A stretch of DNA of 64,000 bases from positions 660,524 through 724,523 of the forward strand of contig NZ_LMOR01000002.1 of the NCBI RefSeq assembly GCF_001424225.1, in the 5' to 3' direction. Both the position numbers and the translations under genes were made by a program. The stretch comes from Microbacterium sp. Leaf151. Its GTDB lineage: Bacteria > Actinomycetota > Actinomycetes > Actinomycetales > Microbacteriaceae. Below are positions 44,624 to 57,587 of this stretch, piece after piece; within the stretch, counting starts at the first letter, position 1, and every line of letters starts with the position of its first letter. The notes under the pieces are model-generated. The model ran no database searches, was not told the origin of the DNA, and was given only the letters and a program-made list of their open reading frames with translations.

Positions 44624-44977
44624 TCACTGACCGCGGCGCTCGCGCAACTGCTGCAACGCGTCGTCGAGGAGGGAAGCGGCTTCTTCGTCGCTTCGACGCT
44701 CCTTCACGTAAGCGAGGTGGGTCTTGTAGGGCTCCGCCTTGGCCAGGGCCGGGGGGTTCGCCTTGTCGCGCCCGGCCGGAAGGCCCGAGTGCGGTGAGTC
44801 GATCGTCTCGGGGATCTCGTCGTCGGGAATGCCCGCGGCGAAGTAGCGCACCGTCTCGTTTCCGAGGGCGTCCCAGTAGGACACGGCCACGCGATCGGCG
44901 TGAAAGCCGTGATCTTGTTCACCCATGGGGCCGGCACCGACGCGGGAGCCGCGGATCGCATTACCTCCGGTGGCCAT
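44624..44977 (-). CDS. rbpA: RNA polymerase-binding protein RbpA
   Basis: A 117-residue actinobacterial transcription factor that binds the principal sigma factor and RNA polymerase and stabilises open complexes. Recognisable parts are GGNAIRGSRVGAGPMGE at the N-terminus, the VSYWDALGNETVRYFA core and an acidic sigma-interacting tail with LDDALQQLRERR. It follows secG by 1 base, so the two are co-transcribed; the conserved link to secG and tpiA supports the call. Confidence 0.95.
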   Translation of the reverse strand: MATGGNAIRGSRVGAGPMGEQDHGFHADRVAVSYWDALGNETVRYFAAGIPDDEIPETIDSPHSGLPAGRDKANPPALAKAEPYKTHLAYVKERRSDEEAASLLDDALQQLRERRGQ

Positions 44978-44978
44978 G

Positions 44979-45227
44979 TCAGAGCTCCGCGAACTTGGTC
45001 AGCAGGCCGAGGCCGACGATGGTGACGAACCACGTCAGAGCCAGGACGACCGTGAAGCGGTTGAGGTTGCGCTCCGCGAGTCCGGAGGAACCCATCGCCG
45101 AGCTCATGCCGCCACCGAACATGTCGGAGAGACCGCCGCCGCGACCCTTGTGGAGCAGGATGAGCAGGGTCAGCAGGAGGCTGGTGACGCCCAGGAGCAC
45201 CTGCAGGACGAACTCGAGAATCTGCAC
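44979..45227 (-). CDS. secG: preprotein translocase subunit SecG
   Basis: An 82-residue membrane protein with two helices (about residues 5-25 and 56-76) and the SecG loop LLHKGRGGGLSDMFGGG. It is a non-essential subunit of the SecYEG channel. GTG 45227 is the start that gives a normal N-terminus; the frame is open far upstream but without similarity. A -10-like TATACT lies about 47 bases upstream. Confidence 0.95.
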   Translation of the reverse strand: MQILEFVLQVLLGVTSLLLTLLILLHKGRGGGLSDMFGGGMSSAMGSSGLAERNLNRFTVVLALTWFVTIVGLGLLTKFAEL

Positions 45228-45273
45228 TGTCGAAAGCCTTTCGCGAGCGGCCTGGTCGACCGCACAAGCGTCA

Positions 45274-45279
45274 AGTATA
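45274..45279 (-). promoter_or_regulatory. -10 element for secG-rbpA
   Basis: TATACT on the minus strand, about 47 bases before the secG GTG. No good -35 is seen. It lies downstream of the hairpin that follows tpiA, so secG-rbpA may have their own promoter. Confidence 0.45.
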
Positions 45280-45298
45280 GAGGGAGGGGGCGCGGACG

Positions 45299-45335
45299 CA
45301 CGGATGCCCGCGGCGAGGCGCCGCGGGCATCCGTG
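45299..45335 (-). terminator. hairpin after tpiA
   Basis: Perfect 17-base arms (45299-45315 and 45319-45335) and a 3-base loop, starting 5 bases past the tpiA stop on the minus strand. The arms contain GGATGCC and GGCATCC. No T-tract. Confidence 0.7.
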
Positions 45336-45339
45336 AGCG

Positions 45340-46128
45340 TCAGACGCCGACGTGCTTCTGGAACCGGATGATCGCGGCGAACTCGTCGACGACGAGGCTC
45401 GCACCGCCTACCAGGGCACCGTCGACGTCGGGCTCGCGCATGAAGCCGGCGATGTTGCCCGACTTCACCGAACCGCCGTACAGCACGCGCGTGCGGGAGG
45501 CGGCGTCAGCACCGAGCTTGTCGGCGACGACCGCGCGGAGCTTCGCGCAGACCTCCTGCGCCTGGTCGGGCGTCGCGGCCTGACCGGAGCCGATCGCCCA
45601 AACGGGCTCATACGCGACGACGATGTCGGCATCCGCCGACACACCCTCGAGTGCGACCTCGAGCTGCCCGACCGGAACGGCGCTGGCGCCGAACTTCTCG
45701 AGGTCATCCGAGGTCTCGCCGACGCAGATCACGGGCACGAGGCCGTGGCGCAACGCCGCCTGCGTCTTCGCCGCGATGACCTCGTCGCTCTCGTGATGGA
45801 ACTGACGACGCTCGGAGTGCCCGATGATGACGTACTTCGCGTCGAGTTTGGCGAGGAACTGGCCCGAGATCTCCCCGGTGTACGCACCGGAGTCGTGGGC
45901 CGAGAGGTCCTGCCCGCCGAGGGCGAACTCGATCTTGTCGGCGTCGAGGAGGGTCTGCACCGTGCGCAGGTCGGTGTACGGCGGGAACACCGCGACCTCG
46001 ACGCTGCCCTTGTCGTGCTTCGCCTCCTTCAGCGTCCAGTGCAGCTTTTGGACGAACGCGACCGCCTGCAGGTGGTCGAGGTTCATCTTCCAGTTGCCGG
46101 CGATGAGAGGGGTTCTGGTCACTGCCAT
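45340..46128 (-). CDS. tpiA: triosephosphate isomerase
   Basis: A 262-residue TIM-barrel enzyme interconverting dihydroxyacetone phosphate and glyceraldehyde 3-phosphate. AGNWKMN carries the catalytic Lys, IGHSERR the catalytic His and VAYEPVWAIGSG the catalytic Glu. The ATG at 46128 overlaps the end of pgk by 10 bases, so it is coupled to pgk. Confidence 0.97.
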   Translation of the reverse strand: MAVTRTPLIAGNWKMNLDHLQAVAFVQKLHWTLKEAKHDKGSVEVAVFPPYTDLRTVQTLLDADKIEFALGGQDLSAHDSGAYTGEISGQFLAKLDAKYVIIGHSERRQFHHESDEVIAAKTQAALRHGLVPVICVGETSDDLEKFGASAVPVGQLEVALEGVSADADIVVAYEPVWAIGSGQAATPDQAQEVCAKLRAVVADKLGADAASRTRVLYGGSVKSGNIAGFMREPDVDGALVGGASLVVDEFAAIIRFQKHVGV

Positions 46129-47333
46129 CCGAGGACCTCCAGTCCGGGGAGCTTCTTACCTTCGAGGAACTCCAGGCTCGCGCCGCCACCGGTGGAGATG
46201 TGGCCGAACGCCTCGTCCGCGAAACCGAGCTGACGCACGGCTGCGGCGGAGTCGCCGCCGCCGACGACACTGAGGCCGTCGACCTCGGTGAGCGCCTGGG
46301 CGACGGTCTTGGTGCCGGCTTCGAACGCCTTCATCTCGAACACGCCCATCGGGCCGTTCCAGAAGACGGTGCGCGAACCGCGGATCGCGTCGGCGAAGAT
46401 CTCCGCCGTGCGGGGTCCGATGTCGAGTCCCAGTCCGGACGCACCGAAGTCGGTGTCCTCCAGGGCCTGGGCGTCGGCGACGACGTGCTCGGCGTCCGCC
46501 GAGAACGATGCCGCGACGACGGCGTCGACGGGGAGGACGATCTCGACGCCGCGCTCCTTCGCCGTGGCGAGGTAGCCCTTCACGGTGTCGATCTGGTCCT
46601 TCTCGAGCAGGCTCGCGCCGACCTCGTACCCCTCGGCGACGAGGAAGGTGAACATCATGCCGCCGCCGACGAGGAGCTTGTCGACGCGGGGCAGCAGGTG
46701 TTCGATCACGCCGAGCTTGTCGCTGACCTTCGATCCGCCGAGCACGACCGTGTAGGGGCGCTCGGGGTTCTCGGTCAGACGGTCGAGGACCTCGAGCTCC
46801 TTCTGAATGAGCAGGCCCGCGGCCGAGGGCACCAGCTGGGCGAGGTCGTAGACGCTCGCCTGCTTGCGGTGCACGACGCCGAAACCGTCGGAGACGAGGG
46901 CGTCACCGAGACCGGCGAGCTCTCGCGCGAAGGCCTGACGCTCGGACTCGTCCTTCGAGGTCTCCCCTGCGTTGAAGCGCAGGTTCTCGATGACGGCGAC
47001 CTCGCCGTTCTCGAGCGAGCCGACGGCATCCTGAGCCGACTCGCCGACCGTGTCGCGCGCGAACGCGACCGGCTGGCCGAGCAGTTCGGACAGGCGCTGC
47101 GCGACCGGCTCGAGCGAGTACTTCGGGTCGGGCGCCCCATCGGGGCGGCCCAGGTGCGAGCACACGACCACACGCGCGCCGGCGTTGATCAGTGCATTGA
47201 GAGTAGGAAGCGACGCGCGCACGCGGCCATCGTCCGTGATGACGCCGTCCTTGAGGGGGACGTTCAAATCACAACGGACGATGACCCGCGTGCCGGCGAG
47301 CGACCCCAGCGAATCGAGGGTGCGCAGAGCCAT
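46119..47333 (-). CDS. pgk: phosphoglycerate kinase
   Basis: A 404-residue kinase making ATP from 1,3-bisphosphoglycerate. The signature RCDLNVPLKDG lies near the N-terminus, SHLGRPDG follows, and the C-terminal nucleotide-binding loop is VVGGGDSAAAV with STGGGASLEFLEG. It starts 6 bases after gap and overlaps tpiA. Confidence 0.97.
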   Translation of the reverse strand: MALRTLDSLGSLAGTRVIVRCDLNVPLKDGVITDDGRVRASLPTLNALINAGARVVVCSHLGRPDGAPDPKYSLEPVAQRLSELLGQPVAFARDTVGESAQDAVGSLENGEVAVIENLRFNAGETSKDESERQAFARELAGLGDALVSDGFGVVHRKQASVYDLAQLVPSAAGLLIQKELEVLDRLTENPERPYTVVLGGSKVSDKLGVIEHLLPRVDKLLVGGGMMFTFLVAEGYEVGASLLEKDQIDTVKGYLATAKERGVEIVLPVDAVVAASFSADAEHVVADAQALEDTDFGASGLGLDIGPRTAEIFADAIRGSRTVFWNGPMGVFEMKAFEAGTKTVAQALTEVDGLSVVGGGDSAAAVRQLGFADEAFGHISTGGGASLEFLEGKKLPGLEVLGWQ

Positions 47334-47339
47334 GAAGGG

Positions 47340-48365
<1,026 letters not shown>

Positions 48366-48453
48366 TCAGTTGTGCGCGATATGCGCGTGATTGCGGTGTT
48401 CGCTGGCGGACAACGGCGTCCCGGCGGAGTGCCCACCGGGACGCCCACGCCGT

Positions 48454-49080
48454 TTACGACAGTACCAGCAGACCCGCGGTCTTCTCGCGGGCGGCGGTGA
48501 AGCGCTGCTGGGCGTCGGCCCAGTTGGCGATGTTCCAGAACGCCTTGACGTAGTCGGCGCGCACGTTCTTGTAGTCGAGGTAGTACGCGTGCTCCCAGAC
48601 GTCGAGCAGGAGGATCGGGACGGTGCCCGCGACGATCTGACCCTGCTGGTCGAAGAACTGCTGGATCACGAGGTTCTCACCGATCGAGTCCCAGAAGAGT
48701 CCGGCCCAGCCGGAGCCCTGCACGCCGAGAGCGGCGGCGGTGAACTGCGCGCGGAACGCATCGAACGAGCCGAACTGGTCGTCGATCGCCGACTCGAGGT
48801 CGCCGGTGGGCTTGTCGCCGCCGTTGGGCGAGAGGTTCGTCCAGAAGATCGAGTGGTTCGTGTGGCCGCCGAGGTTGAACGCGAGGTCCTTCTGCAGACG
48901 GTTGATGTTGGCGAAATCGCCCTTCTCGCGCGCTTCGGCGAGCAGGTCGAGGGTGGTGTTCGCGCCGTTGACGTAGGTCTGGTGGTGCTTGCTGTGGTGC
49001 AGCTCCATGATCGTCGCACTGATGTGCGGCTCCAGGGCCGAGTAGTCGTAGGGCAGTTCGGGCAGCGTGTACTTCGCCAT
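48454..49080 (-). CDS. sodA: superoxide dismutase (Mn/Fe family)
   Basis: A 208-residue Fe/Mn superoxide dismutase. Metal ligands are visible in [25 protein letters not shown] and the C-terminal [15 protein letters not shown]. Whether it uses Mn or Fe cannot be settled by eye; the actinobacterial context favours Mn or cambialistic use. It is a single gene between whiA and gap, a site that in many actinobacteria holds no gene, with a likely own promoter (TAGGAT on the minus strand at about 49164-49169). Confidence 0.96.
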   Translation of the reverse strand: MAKYTLPELPYDYSALEPHISATIMELHHSKHHQTYVNGANTTLDLLAEAREKGDFANINRLQKDLAFNLGGHTNHSIFWTNLSPNGGDKPTGDLESAIDDQFGSFDAFRAQFTAAALGVQGSGWAGLFWDSIGENLVIQQFFDQQGQIVAGTVPILLLDVWEHAYYLDYKNVRADYVKAFWNIANWADAQQRFTAAREKTAGLLVLS

Positions 49081-49251
49081 GATCTCAACTTCCGAATCGG
49101 GCGCCGCCGGGACCTCTCCGCCGAGACGACGTGCGAGGAACCGCGCAGCGAGGGTGACGTCTTCATCCTATTGAGGGGTAACGCCCGACCCACAGGGTTG
49201 CTTCCCCGGATGACGGAAGGTAGCGCCCGCCGCGTCGGGCGCAGGCGGGAT

Positions 49252-49276
49252 CGGATGCCGCGGACAACGGCATCCG
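49252..49276. repeat. GGATGCC inverted-pair hairpin, left of minisatellite
   Basis: CGGATGCCG and CGGCATCCG arms around a 7-base centre. A copy differing only in the centre lies exactly 200 bases away. Confidence 0.75.
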
Positions 49277-49320
49277 GAAGATGCCCGCGCACGGCGCATC
49301 CACGCCGTCTCCGCCGCGGG

Positions 49321-49440
49321 AGCGGTGAACGCGGAAGCGGAGCGCGCGGGAGCGGTGCACGCCGAAGCAGAGCGCGCGGGAGCGGTGCACGCGGAAGCAG
49401 AGCGCGTGGGAGCGGTGCACGCCGAAGCAGAGCGCGCGGG
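49321..49440. repeat. four 30-bp tandem repeats between whiA and sodA
   Basis: Units at 49321, 49351, 49381 and 49411 (second and fourth identical), with a decayed fifth. Each reads AGCGGTGCACGCCGAAGCAG and continues to GGG. An in-frame reading on the plus strand gives AGAVHAEAER repeats, but it has no ribosome-binding site and runs antisense into whiA. Confidence 0.85.
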
Positions 49441-49451
49441 AGCGGATCGCG

Positions 49452-49476
49452 CGGATGCCGCGGATCACGGCATCCG
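49452..49476 (-). terminator. hairpin downstream of whiA
   Basis: CGGATGCCG and CGGCATCCG arms around a 7-base centre, about 10 bases past the whiA stop on the minus strand. Probable terminator; near-duplicate of 49252-49276. Confidence 0.55.
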
Positions 49477-49485
49477 AGACGGGTC

Positions 49486-50463
49486 TCAGTCCTCAGCGCC
49501 CATCGGCACGGCGGCCTCGGTGCCCGGGATGCCCTCGACCTCGGCCTTCTTGTCGGCCATCGCCAGCAACCGGCGGATGCGTCCGGCCACGGCGTCTTTC
49601 GTGAGAGGCGGGTCGGCGTGATGCCCGAGCTCGTCGAGGCTCGCGTCGCGGTGCGCCAGGCGCAGCTCGCCGGCCTGCTGCAGGTGGTCGGGGACCTCGT
49701 CGCCGAGGATCTCGAGCGCGCGCTCCACCCGGGCGCAGGCGGCCACGGCGGCCTGGGCCGAGCGGCGGAGGTTGGCGTCGTCGAAGTTCACGAGGCGGTT
49801 CACGCCGGCGCGCACCTCGCGGCGCTGACGCATCTGGTCCCACTCCCCCGCGGTGCGGCGGGCGCCCATCTCGTACAGCGCGCCACGGATCGCCTCGCCG
49901 TCGCGCACCACGACGCGCGGAACCCCGCGCACCTCGCGGGCCTTGGCCGGGATGCCGATGCGGTGACCGGCACCGACGAGCGCCATCGCCGCCTCGGACG
50001 ACGGGCACGAGATCTCGAGGGCCGCGGACCGGCCCGGATCGCTCAGCGAGCCGCTCGCCAGAAACGCTCCGCGCCAGATGGCGCTGAGGTCGGGCCGCGA
50101 GCCCGTGGTCAGCTTGTTGGGAAGACCGCGCACCGGGCGGCGACGCTGATCGAGCAGTCCCGTCTGGCGTGCAAGGGTCTCGCCGGCCTCGATGACGCGC
50201 ACGGCGTAGTAACCCCCGGTACGACCCCCGGAGCCCTGCACGTGGTGCAGTTCGGGACGCACGCCGTACAACTCCACGAGGTCGCGGGCGACCCGACGCG
50301 CGAGGACGTCGGAGTCGAGTTCAGCCTCGACGGCGACGCGGTTGGCGATGGAGTGCAGACCACCGGAGAAGCGCAGGAGGGCCGTGAGCTCGGCGACGCG
50401 CGCGGTCGGGCGCGGGTCGCGAACGGTGATGAGTTCGGCCTTCACGTCGGCGGTCAGCGGCAC
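49486..50463 (-). CDS. whiA: DNA-binding sporulation/cell division regulator WhiA
   Basis: A 325-residue WhiA protein, with an N-terminal LAGLIDADG-like fold that lacks nuclease activity and a C-terminal helix-turn-helix. [11 protein letters not shown] at the start, [17 protein letters not shown] sequence in the middle (here [13 protein letters not shown]) and the terminal [21 protein letters not shown] are diagnostic. In Streptomyces it activates division genes; in non-sporulating relatives the role is less clear. It follows rapZ by 41 bases. Confidence 0.96.
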   Translation of the reverse strand: MPLTADVKAELITVRDPRPTARVAELTALLRFSGGLHSIANRVAVEAELDSDVLARRVARDLVELYGVRPELHHVQGSGGRTGGYYAVRVIEAGETLARQTGLLDQRRRPVRGLPNKLTTGSRPDLSAIWRGAFLASGSLSDPGRSAALEISCPSSEAAMALVGAGHRIGIPAKAREVRGVPRVVVRDGEAIRGALYEMGARRTAGEWDQMRQRREVRAGVNRLVNFDDANLRRSAQAAVAACARVERALEILGDEVPDHLQQAGELRLAHRDASLDELGHHADPPLTKDAVAGRIRRLLAMADKKAEVEGIPGTEAAVPMGAED

Positions 50464-50504
50464 GGTTCTCCTCGGGTGGGGGGCGGCGGGGGCGACGGTA
50501 CAGC

Positions 50505-51383
50505 CTACTCGCGACCGAGGTCGCGATGAGCCACGCGGACGGCCACCCCGGGAACATCGGCCAGACGTGCAGCCAGCTCCCGCGCCATCACCACCGAGCG
50601 ATGCTTGCCGCCGGTGCAGCCCACCGCCACGACCGAATGCCGCTTGTTCTCGCGCTGATACCCGTCCAGCACCGGGCGGAGTGCGGCCGCGTAGGCGTCG
50701 AGGAATTCCGACGCCCCCGTCTGGCCCAGCACGTATTCCCGCACCAGGGGGTCTTCGCCCGTGAGGGGCCGGAGGTCTTCGTTCCAGAACGGGTTCGGTA
50801 GGAAGCGCATGTCGGCGACGAGGTCGACGTCGGGCGGCAGCCCGTACTTGAAACCGAAGCTCATGAGCGTGACGGTGTGGCGCGCGGCACCCTCTTCACC
50901 GAACAGTGTCACGGTGCGCAGCGACAGCTGGTGCACGTTCAGACCCGAGGTGTCGATCACCATGTCGGCGGCCTCCCGCAGGGGCGCGAGACGCTCGCGT
51001 TCGCGTCGGATGCCGTCGACGATGGTGCCGTCGCCCTGCAGGGGATGCGGTCGGCGCACGGCCTCGAACCGGCGCACGAGCACCGCGTCGCTGGCATCCA
51101 GGAAGACGACCCGCACTTGACGACCCGCCTGCAGTGCGCGCATCGCCTCGGGCAGGTCGCTGAACAGCGATCGGCCGCGCACATCGACCACGACGGCCAC
51201 CCGGGGCACCGCACCGCCCGCGAGCTCGGTGAGCTCGAGCAACGGCCGCAGCATCTGAGGCGGCAGGTTGTCGACGACGTACCAATCGAGGTCCTCGAGG
51301 GCGTTGGCGACGGTGGACCGCCCGGCCCCCGACATGCCGGTGACGATCAGCACCTCACCTGGCTCGTCGCGTTCCGGCTCCAT
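50505..51383 (-). CDS. rapZ: RapZ/YvcJ-family nucleotide-binding protein
   Basis: A 292-residue P-loop protein. Walker A is GMSGAGRST, in which Arg replaces the usual Lys, as is normal in actinobacteria; [14 protein letters not shown] and the C-terminal [16 protein letters not shown] are diagnostic. In Escherichia coli RapZ guides RNase E to small RNAs; in Gram-positives the target is less well defined. The ATG at 51383 is preferred because GGGAGG lies 8 bases upstream, over GTG 51410. Confidence 0.93.
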   Translation of the reverse strand: MEPERDEPGEVLIVTGMSGAGRSTVANALEDLDWYVVDNLPPQMLRPLLELTELAGGAVPRVAVVVDVRGRSLFSDLPEAMRALQAGRQVRVVFLDASDAVLVRRFEAVRRPHPLQGDGTIVDGIRRERERLAPLREAADMVIDTSGLNVHQLSLRTVTLFGEEGAARHTVTLMSFGFKYGLPPDVDLVADMRFLPNPFWNEDLRPLTGEDPLVREYVLGQTGASEFLDAYAAALRPVLDGYQRENKRHSVVAVGCTGGKHRSVVMARELAARLADVPGVAVRVAHRDLGRE

Positions 51384-51413
51384 GGGCGTGGCCTCCCGTC
51401 GTGTCGTCACAGC

Positions 51414-53339
51414 CTACCGAGCCAGGTGCGAGTGAATCGCCTCAGCGAGCGCCGGACCGATCCCGGGAAGAGCCGTGATCTCGTCGGGACTGGCGTCTTT
51501 GAGCGCTGAGACCGACCCGAAGTGCCGGAGCAACGCCTTGATGCGGGTGTCGCCGAGCCCGGGGACCTCCGCGAGCACGCTCGTGATGTCGCGCTTTCGA
51601 CGCTTGCGCTGGTGCACGATGGCGAAACGGTGGGCCTCGTCGCGCAGGCGCTGCAGCAGATAGAGCGCCTCCGAGGTGCGCGGCAGGATGACCGGGTAGT
51701 CCTCCCCCGGCAGCCACACCTCTTCGAGCCGCTTGGCGATGCCGCACAGCGCGATCTCCTCGTGCCCCGCGTCGGCGAGCGCCCGGGCCGCCGCCGCGAC
51801 CTGCGGCTGGCCGCCGTCGACGACGAGCAGTTGTGGCCGGTACGCGAAGCGCGGGCGTTTGCGCGCGGTCACGACGTCGCCGTCGGCGGTGGCCTGATCG
51901 GAGTCGGGGTCGGCGATGATCGCGCCCCCGACGGTCTCGGGCTCGATCTCCTCGGGCCGGTCGAGGTAGGCGAGTCGTCTCGTGAGCACCTGATACATCG
52001 AGTCGGTGTCGTCGGTGGTCTCGGCGACGCCGAACGAGCGGTACTGGTCTTTTCGCGGCAGCCCGTCTTCGAAGACGACCATGGATGCCACGACGTTGGT
52101 GCCGGCGAGGTGCGACACGTCGAAGCACTCGATGCGCAGCGGTGCCTCGGTCATGCCGAGCGCCTCCTGCAGATCGGTCAGGGCCTGCGAGCGGGCGACG
52201 TAATCGCTCGTGCGGCGCGTCTTGTGCAGCATGAGCGCCTGCTGCGCGTTCAGCGTGGCCGTCTTCAGCAGGTCGGACTTACGTCCGCGCTGGGCCACCT
52301 GCAGGGTGACCGGGCGCCCGCGACGCTCACGCAGCCATGCTTCGAGCTGCTCGGCGTCGTCGGGGAGTTCGGGCACGAGCACCTGCCGCGGGATATCAGC
52401 GGCATCCGCATCGCCGTAGGTGCGCTGCAGCACCTGATCGACGAGCTCGGCGCCCGAGATGTCGATCTCTTTCTCGATCGTCGTCGCGCGCACACCGCGC
52501 ACACGGCCGCCGCGGACGACGAAGTGCTGCACGGTCGCGGCGAGCTCGTCTTCGGCGATGCCGAACAGGTCGGCGTCGGTGTCGGATGCCAGCACCAGGG
52601 CGCTCTTGCCGAGCACGGCGTCGATGGCCTGCAGGCGGTCGCGGTAGTGTGCGGCCGACTCGTAGTCCATCGCGGCCGAGGCCTCTTTCATGCGCGCGGT
52701 GAGGTCGCGCGCGAAGCGCTGGTCGCCGCCCGACATGAACGCGATGAAGTCGTTGACCACGGCCCGGTGCTCGTCGATCGTGACCTTCATCGAGCACGGC
52801 CCGCCGCAGCGGCCGATCTGCCCCGGGAAGCACGGACGCCCCGACGCCATCGCCGTTTTGTAGGACGAGTCGCTGCACGTGCGAATGGGGAAGACCTTGA
52901 TCATCAGGTCGATCGTGTCGTGCACCGCCCACACCTTGGGGTACGGGCCGAAGTACTTCGCGCCGCGGATCTTGCGGTTGCGGGTCACGATCACCCGCGG
53001 CGCCTCATCGGCGAGGGTGATCGCCATGAAGGGGTACGACTTGTCGTCGCGATAGCGCACGTTGAAGGGCGGGTCGAACTCCTTGATCCACATGTACTCC
53101 AGCTGGAGCGAGTCGACGTCGCTCGGCACGACCGTCCACTCGACGCTCGCCGCGGTGGTCACCATCCGGCGCGTCCGCTCGTGCAACGAGTACAGCGGAG
53201 CGAAGTAGTTCGACAGTCGCGCCCTCAGGTTCTTGGCCTTGCCGACGTACAGCACCCGCCCCTCGGCGTCCCGGAACCGATACACCCCCGGGTTGGTGGG
53301 GATCTCTCCGGCCTTGGGTCGGTAAGGCAGGTGCGACAT
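51414..53339 (-). CDS. uvrC: excinuclease ABC subunit C
   Basis: A 641-residue nuclease that makes both incisions around DNA lesions. N-terminal GIY-YIG domain ([10 protein letters not shown] ... YVGKAKNLR), a UVR motif, an RNase H-like C-terminal half with [12 protein letters not shown], and terminal helix-hairpin-helix motifs. The ATG at 53339 is used rather than the GTG 18 bases upstream, since homologues begin [13 protein letters not shown]. It follows uvrA by 21 bases. Confidence 0.97.
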   Translation of the reverse strand: MSHLPYRPKAGEIPTNPGVYRFRDAEGRVLYVGKAKNLRARLSNYFAPLYSLHERTRRMVTTAASVEWTVVPSDVDSLQLEYMWIKEFDPPFNVRYRDDKSYPFMAITLADEAPRVIVTRNRKIRGAKYFGPYPKVWAVHDTIDLMIKVFPIRTCSDSSYKTAMASGRPCFPGQIGRCGGPCSMKVTIDEHRAVVNDFIAFMSGGDQRFARDLTARMKEASAAMDYESAAHYRDRLQAIDAVLGKSALVLASDTDADLFGIAEDELAATVQHFVVRGGRVRGVRATTIEKEIDISGAELVDQVLQRTYGDADAADIPRQVLVPELPDDAEQLEAWLRERRGRPVTLQVAQRGRKSDLLKTATLNAQQALMLHKTRRTSDYVARSQALTDLQEALGMTEAPLRIECFDVSHLAGTNVVASMVVFEDGLPRKDQYRSFGVAETTDDTDSMYQVLTRRLAYLDRPEEIEPETVGGAIIADPDSDQATADGDVVTARKRPRFAYRPQLLVVDGGQPQVAAAARALADAGHEEIALCGIAKRLEEVWLPGEDYPVILPRTSEALYLLQRLRDEAHRFAIVHQRKRRKRDITSVLAEVPGLGDTRIKALLRHFGSVSALKDASPDEITALPGIGPALAEAIHSHLAR

Positions 53340-53360
53340 CCGTTCTCGGGATGCCACGGG

Positions 53361-56330
<2,970 letters not shown>

Positions 56331-56419
56331 GTGTTAAGTCTAGGTCGGGCCTCCGACATCGGCCCCGGGTTCGCCCCGGGCGCACGGATGTGCGAGAGTG
56401 CGGCGACGCGAGGCGGGCT

Positions 56420-56854
56420 TCACTCCCCCGCTCGAGCGCCCCCGGCGAAGGGCGCGAGACCGTCGCGGAGCGCGATCAGCGCTTCCTCCGAGACGCCCAC
56501 TCGCGCCATGATCTGGCCGGGGACGGCGAGGGCGGATTCGCGCAGCGCGCGCCCCTCGTCGGTGAGCGCGATGTCGAGCACCCGCTCGTCGTCGGTGCGG
56601 CGGGTGCGATCGACGCGACCCTGCGTCTCGAGACGTTTGACCAGAGGTGACAGCGTGGCCGGTTCCATCGCGAGCTCGGCGGCCAGCGCCCCGAGCGTGC
56701 GCGGCGATCGCTCCCACAGGGCGAGCATGACCAGGTACTGCGGGTGCGTCAGGCCGAGCGGCTCGAGCACGGGGCGGTACATCGAGACGATGTTGCGGGC
56801 GGCGGTGACGAGGGCGAAGCACACCTGGTTCTCCAGCTTCAACGGATCCTGCAC
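56420..56854 (-). CDS. MarR family transcriptional regulator
   Basis: A 144-residue winged-helix regulator. The DNA-recognition region is LAAELAMEPATLSPLVKRLE and the wing follows with RTDDERVLDIALTDEG. Many MarR proteins repress themselves and a divergent gene in response to phenolic compounds or oxidants. Here the divergent neighbour starts only 35 bases away, and a TTAGT-AC-ACTAA dyad lies between them. The ligand is unknown. Confidence 0.9.
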   Translation of the reverse strand: MQDPLKLENQVCFALVTAARNIVSMYRPVLEPLGLTHPQYLVMLALWERSPRTLGALAAELAMEPATLSPLVKRLETQGRVDRTRRTDDERVLDIALTDEGRALRESALAVPGQIMARVGVSEEALIALRDGLAPFAGGARAGE

Positions 56855-56872
56855 GCGCGACCTCCCAAATCG

Positions 56873-56884
56873 TTAGTACACTAA
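56873..56884. promoter_or_regulatory. probable MarR operator
   Basis: TTAGTACACTAA: 5-base perfect arms around a 2-base centre in an A+T-rich patch, within the 35-base spacer between the MarR gene and the small divergent gene. Confidence 0.5.
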
Positions 56885-56889
56885 TAATC

Positions 56890-57126
56890 ATGACACGAAA
56901 GGATGCACCTCGCCCGCCGCTCCGCGAGCGCGTGCGCGAGGCGGGCGGTTGGTATCAGTACCTCAATACGCGTCTGATCCGTGTCGCCGGCCCGGCTTCG
57001 GTCGGCCCCTACGAGACGACCCCGGAGCCCATCCGCACGGGTCGCCCCTGCCCCCTGTGCGGTCACCCGATGACGGAGCACAGCGTCGACCGATCCGGGC
57101 CGAAGCCCCTGCTGCACTGTCCCTGA
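56890..57126 (+). CDS. 78-residue protein with a C-terminal zinc-ribbon-like motif
   Basis: A small basic protein with an amphipathic N-terminal half (LRERVREAGGWYQYLNTRL) and a C-terminal CPLCGHPMTEH ... C pattern, i.e. one CxxC pair, a His and a last-but-one Cys that could bind zinc. I do not recognise a family with a known role. It starts 35 bases from the divergent MarR gene with AT-rich dyad sequence between, so it is a probable target of that repressor. The start ATG sits close behind the operator, so the mRNA may be leaderless. Confidence 0.7.
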   Translation: MTRKDAPRPPLRERVREAGGWYQYLNTRLIRVAGPASVGPYETTPEPIRTGRPCPLCGHPMTEHSVDRSGPKPLLHCP

Positions 57127-57150
57127 CACGGGTGGCGTGCCGGGCGGTCG

Positions 57151-57573
57151 TCACCCCAGCTGCGGGCGCCCCGCCTCGTCCAACGGCCACCCCGGGTTGA
57201 CGGCGACCTCCCACGGGTGACCGTCGGGGTCGATGAAGACTCCGGAATACCCGCCCCACGGCGTCGGTGCACCCGCTCGCGCCAGTCGCGCACCCGCTGC
57301 CACGGCGTCGGCCAGGACGGTGTCGACTTTCTCCGCCTCGAGGACGTTGTGGGCCAGGGTCACACCACCCCATCCGCCGCCGTCTTCGACGCCCGAATCC
57401 GCGGCCAGTTCGTCGCGACCCCACAGTGCTAGGACGAGGCCGCCCGTGTCGAAGAACGCGATCTCGCCATCGACGGATGTCGGATGCGCCCTCCACCCCA
57501 GCGCACGGTAGAAGGCGATCGAGCGCGAGAGGTCGCGGACTCCGAGGGTCACGAGGGTGATGCGTTGGTCCAT
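57151..57573 (-). CDS. VOC (glyoxalase/dioxygenase fold) protein
   Basis: A 140-residue protein with two betaalphabetabetabeta modules: ITLVTLGVRDLSRSIAFYRALGW at the start and GYSGVFIDPDGHPWEVAVNPGW at the end, which are the usual VOC metal-site regions. Family functions range from glyoxalase to antibiotic-binding proteins. No neighbour narrows it down. It is convergent with the small zinc-ribbon gene, 24 bases apart, and follows uvrB on the same strand after 14 bases. Confidence 0.85.
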   Translation of the reverse strand: MDQRITLVTLGVRDLSRSIAFYRALGWRAHPTSVDGEIAFFDTGGLVLALWGRDELAADSGVEDGGGWGGVTLAHNVLEAEKVDTVLADAVAAGARLARAGAPTPWGGYSGVFIDPDGHPWEVAVNPGWPLDEAGRPQLG

Positions 57574-57587
57574 GTGCGGTTGCGGGC

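Larger units (their letters stand above)
49081..49485. other. 405-base sodA-whiA spacer
   Basis: No credible gene. From the sodA side it holds the sodA promoter region, a hairpin (49252-49276), a 30-bp minisatellite (49321-49440) and a matching hairpin (49452-49476) that ends just past the whiA stop. Confidence 0.7.

Noticed and set aside
49325..49621. A 98-codon plus-strand frame with AGAVHAEAER repeats.
   Set aside because: It has no ribosome-binding site, consists of the minisatellite, and continues antisense into whiA.
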